Source: Chloroflexota bacterium
GTDB taxonomy: Bacteria; Chloroflexota; UBA6077; FW602-bin22; CADDYW01
Reading direction: 5' to 3'
Length of the DNA: 64,000 nucleotides
NCBI GenBank assembly: GCA_021324795.1
Contig: JAJPIK010000023.1
Span: 1-64,000 of the forward strand
This document shows, one piece after another, positions 59,027 through 64,000 of this stretch (position 1 is its first letter; each line of letters opens with the position of its first letter). The translations under genes were made by a program, and so were the position numbers. The notes below the pieces were generated by a model. That model worked only from the letters and a program-made list of their open reading frames with translations, made no database searches and was not told the origin of the DNA.

Positions 59027-60171
59027 TGGCGCGGGAAGCGGCGATTGTCGGGGTAGCCGAATCGGATCTCGGCGTAGTGGCGCCGAAGACGGTCCTTCAG
59101 TTGCAGGCCCAGGCCGCGAAAGCGGCGCTCGAGGAAGCTGGCTTGAGCTTCCGGGATGTCGACGCGGTGTTCACCGCGACCTCGGACTGGAGCTGGGGAC
59201 CATCGATGCTCTTGAGCGAGTATCTCGGGGTTCGTCCTAAGATCACCGATAGCACGAACATTGGTGGCGCCTCGTTCGAAGCGCACGTTGGCCACGCGGC
59301 GTCGGCGATCGCCCTCGGTCGGTGTGAAGTTGCGCTGATCACCTACGGCTCGACTCAGCGATCACTGGCCAGTCGTACCTTGGGCCGGCCCGGGCCGGCC
59401 AGCTACACTGAGCAGTTCGAGCGTCCGTATGGTCCACCGTTGCCGGTTGGCGCCTATGCGCTGGCGGCACGGCGTCACATGTACGAATTCGGCACGACGT
59501 CCGAGCATCTCGCCGAGGTTTCGGTCGCTACCCGGAAGTGGGCGACTTTAAATCCGAAGGCCTACAAGCGCGAGCCGATCACGATTGCTGATGTACTCAG
59601 CTCGCCAATGATCTCCGACCCGCTCCATCTGCTCGATTGCTGCCTGGTCACTGACGGGGGCGGCGCGGTCGTGGTCACGTCGCTCGAACGCGCGCGTGAC
59701 TTGCGCAAGCCGCCAATCCGGGTGCTGGGCCATGCCGAGACCCATACCCACATGACGATCAGCAACATGCCGGATCTCACGCGAACCGGCGCTGCGATCA
59801 CCGGCCCGACATCGCTCGCCATGGCTGGAGTGAAGCACGACGACCTGGACGTGGTTGAGATCTACGACAGTTTCACGATCACCGTTCTGCTGACTCTGGA
59901 AAATCTCGGCTTCTGTGGTCGTGGTGAATCCGGGGAGTTCGTTTCGGGACAGCGAACCGCACCGGGCGGCGATTTTCCGATGAATACCAACGGCGGCGGG
60001 CTCTCCTATTGCCATCCGGGCATGTACGGCATCTTCCTCTTGATCGAGGCAGTGCGTCAGTTACGCCTCGAAAGTGGCCCGCGCCAGGTGCCCGATGCCC
60101 GATTGGCACTGGTTCACGGCACCGGGGGAGTCCTTTCGTCGGCCGCGACCTGCGTTCTGGGGAGGGACTGA
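59026..60171 (+). CDS. thiolase-fold lipid-transfer protein lacking the active-site Cys (Ltp2-like)
   Basis: This 381-residue protein starts at ATG 59026, overlapping the preceding stop by one base. The thiolase fold is clear: EAAIVGVAESDLG, ALEEAGLSFRDVDAVFT, CLVTDGGGAVVVTS, VVEIYDSFTITVLL, HPGMYGIFLLIEA and VHGTGGVLSS. The nucleophile region reads STNIGGASFEAHVGHAA, with no Cys where thiolases have one. Such proteins partner with DUF35 proteins and catalyse retro-aldol cleavage in sterol side-chain degradation. The next gene encodes a DUF35 protein, so an aldolase is the favoured role. Confidence 0.87.
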   Translation: MAREAAIVGVAESDLGVVAPKTVLQLQAQAAKAALEEAGLSFRDVDAVFTATSDWSWGPSMLLSEYLGVRPKITDSTNIGGASFEAHVGHAASAIALGRCEVALITYGSTQRSLASRTLGRPGPASYTEQFERPYGPPLPVGAYALAARRHMYEFGTTSEHLAEVSVATRKWATLNPKAYKREPITIADVLSSPMISDPLHLLDCCLVTDGGGAVVVTSLERARDLRKPPIRVLGHAETHTHMTISNMPDLTRTGAAITGPTSLAMAGVKHDDLDVVEIYDSFTITVLLTLENLGFCGRGESGEFVSGQRTAPGGDFPMNTNGGGLSYCHPGMYGIFLLIEAVRQLRLESGPRQVPDARLALVHGTGGVLSSAATCVLGRD

Positions 60172-60174
60172 GCG

Positions 60175-60585
60175 ATGATCGAGTACAACCGCCCATTACC
60201 GGTGCCGGATGGCGATACGAAGCCGTACTGGGACGCGGCAAGAGAGCACCGGCTGGTCATCCAACACTGCGCCGATTGCGGGCTGGCGGTTTTTTACCCC
60301 CGTGCGATCTGTCCACACTGTGGCTCGGATCGGTTGCACTGGGTCGACGCGTCGGGGCGTGGTACCGTATATTCTTACACGATCGTCCATCGGGCTCCCG
60401 TGGGCTTTACCGACGCCGTCCCCTACGTCGTCGCTTTGATCGACCTGGAAGAAGGGGTTCGCTTAATGAGTAATGTAGTAGATTGCACACCGAGTGATGT
60501 CCAGATTGGCGAACGGGTCGAAGTCGTCTTCGAGGACGTCACGCCGGAGATTAGCTTGCCGAAGTTTCGGCTGCGCCGGGTATAA
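60175..60585 (+). CDS. DUF35 OB-fold Zn-ribbon protein
   Basis: This 136-residue protein starts at ATG 60175, 3 bp after the thiolase-fold gene. The N-terminal rubredoxin-like Zn ribbon is CADCGLAVFYPRAICPHC (residues 34-51), with four Cys as C-x2-C-x11-C-x2-C. The C-terminal OB fold contains GTVYSYTIVHRAP and ALIDLEEGVRLMSNVV. DUF35 proteins complete and stabilise thiolase-fold aldolases or MaoC hydratases and bind acyl-CoA. Confidence 0.9.
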   Translation: MIEYNRPLPVPDGDTKPYWDAAREHRLVIQHCADCGLAVFYPRAICPHCGSDRLHWVDASGRGTVYSYTIVHRAPVGFTDAVPYVVALIDLEEGVRLMSNVVDCTPSDVQIGERVEVVFEDVTPEISLPKFRLRRV

Positions 60586-60590
60586 ATGTC

Positions 60591-60620
60591 TTCTCCCAGG
60601 AGAGGGTTAGAGTGAGGGCG
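60591..60620. repeat. dispersed GGGAGAG-type repeat, copy 3
   Basis: TTCTCCCAGGAGAGGGTTAG followed by AGTGAGGGCG lies just after the DUF35 stop, inside the operon. It has the same layout as copies at 8199 and 36046. Confidence 0.65.
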
Positions 60621-60648
60621 GCCTGGCCGCCGGAGATTCCTTGCCAAT

Positions 60649-60678
60649 TATGGGGCAGGCACGGGGGCTTGCCCCATA
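60649..60678. repeat. 9-bp hairpin within the operon
   Basis: TATGGGGCA (60649-60657) pairs with TGCCCCATA (60670-60678). It lies 20 bp before the GTG of the first MaoC-like gene and could attenuate or process the message. Confidence 0.45.
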
Positions 60679-60697
60679 CAGCGTATGAGGTGAACCA

Positions 60698-61093
60698 GTG
60701 CCAATCGATCGATCGATCATCGGCGCGACGTCTGAGCCGGTCGTCTTCGAAGTCGAGCGCGGCGCGATTCGCAAGCTCGCCCAGGCGATCGGCGACCCAA
60801 ATCCGGTTTATCAGGCCGGCGAGGTGGCCCCACCGACATTCCCAACGACTTTTCGGCTGAGCATTCCTCGGCTGAAGCTCGATCCGAACCGCATTCTGCA
60901 TGGCGGCGAAGAATACGTCTACGAGCGGCCAATCCGCGCGGGTGACCGCATTACCTGTGTCCGACGGGTAGCCGACGTCTACGTCAAAGAAGGGCGCTCC
61001 GGCACGCTGACCTTCGTTGTCAGTGAGACGGAAGGACGGGATCCAGAAGGCAAGCTCGTGTTTCGCGGCAAGAGTACGGTGATCGTGCGATGA
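60698..61093 (+). CDS. MaoC-like hydratase, non-catalytic N-type subunit
   Basis: This 131-residue protein starts at GTG 60698 with GAGGTG upstream. It resembles the N-terminal 'FAS1-like dehydratase' hot-dog domain (PF13452): EVERGAIRKLAQAIGDPNPVY, APPTFPTTFRLS, HGGEEYVYERPIRAGDRI and KEGRSGTLTFVVSE. It lacks the D-x4-H catalytic pair that its partner has. It overlaps the next MaoC gene by 4 bp, so the two probably form a heterodimeric enoyl-CoA hydratase. Confidence 0.87.
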   Translation: MPIDRSIIGATSEPVVFEVERGAIRKLAQAIGDPNPVYQAGEVAPPTFPTTFRLSIPRLKLDPNRILHGGEEYVYERPIRAGDRITCVRRVADVYVKEGRSGTLTFVVSETEGRDPEGKLVFRGKSTVIVR

Positions 61094-61524
61094 TTCTCAG
61101 AAATCTCAAAGCCGGCGATTCCCTGCCGCCACTGGTGAAAGAGCCGATCAGCAAAGTCCAGTTACTCAAGTATGCCGGAGCCTCCGGCGACTACAATTTG
61201 ATTCACACGGACGTCGAAACGGCAAGGGCGGCTGGATTGGGTGACGTGATCGCCCACGGTATGCTCAGCATGGGGTTTCTCGGACAGTTTCTCACCGACC
61301 TGGCTGGCCCGGAGAACGTGCGACGACTCCAGGTGCGCTTTGGGGCGATGGTTCGGCTTGGCGACGTGCTCACCTGTCGTGGCATGGTGCAGAGCGTCGA
61401 GCCAATCGACGCGGAGCGCAGCTTGGTCACGTTGGACATCTGGGCAGAAAATCAACGTGGCGAAAAGGTAACGACAGGCGCGGCCGAGGTGTTTTTGGAA
61501 GGAGGCGGGCGTGGGACGATTTGA
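61090..61524 (+). CDS. MaoC-like enoyl-CoA hydratase, catalytic subunit
   Basis: This 144-residue hot-dog protein starts at ATG 61090, overlapping the preceding gene. The hydratase motif is ASGDYNLIHTDVETARAAGL near 35-55, with the catalytic Asp and His, followed by IAHGMLSMGFLGQFL. It adds water to the 2-enoyl-CoA made by the dehydrogenase. The pairing with a non-catalytic subunit mirrors ChsH1/ChsH2-type enzymes. Confidence 0.9.
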   Translation: MILRNLKAGDSLPPLVKEPISKVQLLKYAGASGDYNLIHTDVETARAAGLGDVIAHGMLSMGFLGQFLTDLAGPENVRRLQVRFGAMVRLGDVLTCRGMVQSVEPIDAERSLVTLDIWAENQRGEKVTTGAAEVFLEGGGRGTI

Positions 61525-62272
61525 CGGACGCGTAGCGATTTTGACCGGGGCCGGACGAGGCATCGGCGCGGCGACGGCGCGAACCTTGGCAGCCCAAGGT
61601 GCCGTGGTCGCAGTGACCGACTACGACCGCGAGCCGGCCGAGGAAACCGCGGCAGCGATTCGCGAGGTGGGGGGAACTGCGGTCGCTTACCAGCTTGACG
61701 TGACCAATCGTGAACTGGTGGACGAAGTAGTCGAGGAGGTGGCGAATCGATTTGGTCGTCTCGACATCCTTGTCGCCTGCGCCGGTTTGATTCGAGACAA
61801 TTTGCTTTTCAAGATGACCGACGACGACTGGGACGTCGTCATCGATACCCATCTCAAAGGGAGCTTCCTGGTCGCGCGTGCTGCCCAGGCCCACATGGTG
61901 AAGCAGCGTTACGGCAAGATGGTCTTCACTTCGTCGACCTCGGCGTTGGGTAACCGGGGTCAGGCAAACTATTCGTCGGCCAAGGCCGGCTTGCAAGGAC
62001 TCACCCGGACCCTGGCGATCGAGTTAGGGCCATTCAACGTCAATGTGAATGCGATTGCGCCGGGCTTCGTCGAAACCCGCATGACCCGCCAAACCGCCGA
62101 GCGACAGGGTATCGATTGGGAGCAATTCGTTCGGGACGCGGCTGCCCGCATTCCGCTTCGACGGACTGGGAAGCCCGAGGATATCGCGAACGTCGTCGCC
62201 TTCCTGGTCAGCGACGAGGCAGGCTATGTCAGCGGTCAAATTATTTACGTGGCCGGCGGACCGAGAGGATAG
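61511..62272 (+). CDS. short-chain dehydrogenase/reductase
   Basis: This 253-residue classical SDR uses GTG 61511, overlapping the MaoC gene by 14 bp, with GGAGG upstream. NAD(P) motif GAGRGIGAATARTLAAQG, acidic VTDYDRE (suggesting NAD preference), CAG in LVACAGLI, and catalytic Ser and YSSAK (Tyr/Lys) near 155-159 are all present. It probably oxidises the 3-hydroxyacyl-CoA from the hydratase, as FabG/HSD10-like enzymes do, or reduces the aldehyde released by the aldolase. Confidence 0.9.
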   Translation: MGRFDGRVAILTGAGRGIGAATARTLAAQGAVVAVTDYDREPAEETAAAIREVGGTAVAYQLDVTNRELVDEVVEEVANRFGRLDILVACAGLIRDNLLFKMTDDDWDVVIDTHLKGSFLVARAAQAHMVKQRYGKMVFTSSTSALGNRGQANYSSAKAGLQGLTRTLAIELGPFNVNVNAIAPGFVETRMTRQTAERQGIDWEQFVRDAAARIPLRRTGKPEDIANVVAFLVSDEAGYVSGQIIYVAGGPRG

Positions 62273-62278
62273 GAGTTC

Positions 62279-63079
62279 ATGCACATCGTCGTGCTCATTA
62301 AGCACGTACTAGATCCAGAAATTCCTGCCCGAGCCTTCCGGGTGGATCGTCGAAGGAAGGTGCCGGACGTACCGCGTGCAGCCCAAACCATGAGTATCTT
62401 TGACGGAAATGCACTCGAGCTCGCCCTGAAGCTGCGCGAGCAGCGCAGTGGAGATACCAAGATTACCGCCGTGACGCTCGGCGATCGTTTGGCGACTGAT
62501 GTCTTGCGGAAGGCGTTGGCCTTGACTGCCGATGCGGCGGTGCTGATCAGCGATTCGGCCCTCGACGGACTCGATTCGGTGGGCAAAGCGCGGGTATTGG
62601 CGGCCGCGGTCCAAAAGCTCGCACCGGTCGAGATCGTCATCGCAGGGCGACAAGCGGCCGACTGGGAAGACGGACAAGTTGGCGGAATGCTTGCCGAAGT
62701 GCTGGGCTGGCCTTGCCTGAGCTTTGTCTCGCAACTGACGATCTCTGATGAGGCGATCCAAGCCCGGCGTGAGATCGACGATGGCTACCAGGTGTATCGG
62801 CTGGCCGGGCCCACGGTGCTGACTGCGACGAACTCCGAGCATAACGTGCCGCGCATCGCCAAGGTGCGCGACGCGATGCTGGCGGCGCGCAAGCCGATCA
62901 CGACATGGACCGCGAGTGATCTTGGCGTGAGCGCTGACGAACTGAAAGATACGGCAGTCGAGCTCGTCGATCTCTTCGTCCCGGAGCCGCCGAAGCGCGC
63001 CGAGATGATTGACGGCGAGACGGCGGCCGAGCGTGCCCGTCGGCTTGCCCAACGCATGCGCGAGCTAAACCTGATCTGA
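62279..63079 (+). CDS. etfB: electron transfer flavoprotein beta subunit
   Basis: This 266-residue protein starts at ATG 62279 with AGGAG upstream. EtfB hallmarks are IVVLIKHVLDPEIPARAF, DGNALELALKLREQ, the AMP/FAD-site loop IAGRQAADWEDGQVGGMLAE and GPTVLTATNSEHNVPRIAKV. With EtfA it accepts electrons from the acyl-CoA dehydrogenase of this operon and passes them to an ETF:quinone oxidoreductase encoded elsewhere. Confidence 0.94.
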   Translation: MHIVVLIKHVLDPEIPARAFRVDRRRKVPDVPRAAQTMSIFDGNALELALKLREQRSGDTKITAVTLGDRLATDVLRKALALTADAAVLISDSALDGLDSVGKARVLAAAVQKLAPVEIVIAGRQAADWEDGQVGGMLAEVLGWPCLSFVSQLTISDEAIQARREIDDGYQVYRLAGPTVLTATNSEHNVPRIAKVRDAMLAARKPITTWTASDLGVSADELKDTAVELVDLFVPEPPKRAEMIDGETAAERARRLAQRMRELNLI

Positions 63080-63092
63080 CCGAGGAGACACG

Positions 63093-64000
63093 GTGGCATA
63101 CGTATTGGTCGCGGCACTGCTTCGCAACGGCGCGGTGACGTCGAACGTTATGGATCTGCTCGGCGGGGCTCGGGCAATGGCCGACGCCACGAATGGCCGA
63201 GTCGCGGTGCTGGCGCTTGGCGCGGGCGAGGAAAAGGTGACGAGCGAACTGATCGCGCGAGGCGCGGATGACGTGCTTACCTGGAGCAATCGTGCGCTCG
63301 CCTCGTGGTCGGGCGAAGCCGGGGTGGCGGCGCTGGTGGCGGCGGCAGAACTGACCAGTCCCGATGTGATTCTGATGGTGGCGGATAGCGCTGGCCGTGA
63401 CTGGGCCCCGAGGCTGGCCTTTCGCCTGGGAGCCGGGCTGATAACTGAGGCGACCGGTTGGAAATTGGATGAAGGCAAGCCGGTATTCACTCGGATGGTC
63501 TTTGGTGGCAAGGCCCATGCAGTGCAGGCGTCACGGCGGCCGGTCAGTGTAGCGACGGTCAAGCCGGGCGCGACGAGAGCACGGCCGCCTGATGCAAGGC
63601 GAACCGGCAACGTGCGGCCGCTCGACCTCGCTTTCTCCCCCTCTGCAGGATTCCCCGTGCTCGTCGAAACGGCAGTCGAGGCGCCAAAGGGGCCACGTCT
63701 CGATGATGCCCGGATTATCGTCTCGGGGGGACGTGGTCTCAGCGGTTCAGAAAACTTCTCCTATCTCCACGAACTCGCCGAAGTTCTGGGGGCAGCGGTC
63801 GGCGCCTCGCGCGCCGCGGTCGACGCCGGCTGGGTGCCAGCATCCTGGCAGATTGGCCAGACCGGCAAGGTCGTCGCGCCGGACCTTTATATCGCCGTTG
63901 GCATCTCCGGCGCCAGCCAGCACCTGGCGGGTTGCGCCCAGGCAAAAGCCATCGTCGCGATCAACATCGCCGAAGACGCCCCGATCTTTGATCAAGCCCG
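63093..64000 (+). CDS. etfA: electron transfer flavoprotein alpha subunit, 3' end cut
   Basis: The frame opens at GTG 63093 with GAGGAG upstream and runs without a stop to the window end (about 302 codons visible). The N-terminal domain is [13 protein letters not shown] onward. The FAD-binding C-domain shows the EtfA signature [37 protein letters not shown] and a following SQHLAG. Only the last few dozen residues are missing. It completes the ETF with EtfB. Confidence 0.93.
   Translation, partial: MAYVLVAALLRNGAVTSNVMDLLGGARAMADATNGRVAVLALGAGEEKVTSELIARGADDVLTWSNRALASWSGEAGVAALVAAAELTSPDVILMVADSAGRDWAPRLAFRLGAGLITEATGWKLDEGKPVFTRMVFGGKAHAVQASRRPVSVATVKPGATRARPPDARRTGNVRPLDLAFSPSAGFPVLVETAVEAPKGPRLDDARIIVSGGRGLSGSENFSYLHELAEVLGAAVGASRAAVDAGWVPASWQIGQTGKVVAPDLYIAVGISGASQHLAGCAQAKAIVAINIAEDAPIFDQA

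Noticed and set aside
1-64000. CRISPR arrays, insertion sequences, prophage or integrase genes
   Set aside because: No regularly spaced direct repeats, transposase, integrase or phage structural gene could be found on either strand.

Overview
This window is a moderately GC-rich bacterial chromosome segment, densely packed with short intergenic gaps. It contains no phage, transposon or CRISPR array. I infer a member of the Chloroflexota, possibly Thermomicrobia. The reasons are secreted proteins with Thr/Pro/Ser-rich stalks, an 'FLPLVF' patch after a signal peptide (a feature I associate with Chloroflexi secreted proteins), lipoproteins with Tat-like RRxF signals, and the gene mix. No phylogeny was run. 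Several good sigma-A-type promoters can be read directly (TTGAC-like box, 17-18 bp, TAnnnT), and some genes look leaderless.

Layout: 1-48 is a truncated tRNA-Gln. 314-2598 holds a split thiamine-diphosphate decarboxylase, molybdopterin synthase (moaE, moaD) and a LysM protein. 2777-4210 holds two small conserved proteins converging on infC. 4483-9803 holds two Gfo/Idh/MocA oxidoreductases around a methyltransferase, a CYTH protein and leucyl aminopeptidase. 10039-14234 is a complete ABC importer. 14246-16545 is a PdxA2-type dehydrogenase with a four-carbon acid sugar kinase. Then come a uracil-DNA glycosylase-like gene and a class A penicillin-binding protein.

19.9-29.5 kb is the most unusual stretch. 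It is a run of minus-strand genes for secreted or surface proteins: a fibronectin-like protein, a TPR protein, a 1153-residue repeat protein and a Gly/Asp/Asn/Ala/Ser-rich protein. Two small regulators accompany them, one a LuxR-type protein whose receiver domain lacks its phosphorylation residues. Two of the secreted-protein genes share an exactly spaced ~60 bp upstream element, so they look co-regulated.

30-41 kb is mostly metabolic: GtrA plus a GT2 glycosyltransferase, EamA exporter, PHP phosphoesterase, cytochrome P450 with a DSD1-type PLP enzyme, orphan HicB, 2-hydroxyacid dehydrogenase, CMD protein, Asp-box protein and ComM. 41.1-49.0 kb is a molybdenum/tungsten locus built around a divergent promoter: a fused permease-ATPase, binding lipoprotein and regulator on one side, and a ModA-like protein, a duplicated sulfite-oxidase-fold lipoprotein, a small coupled ORF and a MoeA-like protein on the other.

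49-64 kb has an MFS transporter, a Rieske protein with an amidohydrolase, a TrpB2-like enzyme behind a long structured leader, an LhgO-type oxidase and a DUF2103 protein. It ends with a ~8 kb acyl-CoA catabolic operon: NDP-forming acyl-CoA ligase, acyl-CoA dehydrogenase, Cys-less thiolase-fold protein, DUF35, two MaoC-type subunits, SDR, EtfB and EtfA, the last cut by the window end. This operon could activate, dehydrogenate, hydrate and then cleave an acyl-CoA by retro-aldol chemistry, with electrons leaving through ETF.

Long perfect inverted repeats (19-30 bp stems, tiny loops, no U-tract, unrelated sequences) recur in gene gaps and are a distinctive feature of the window.
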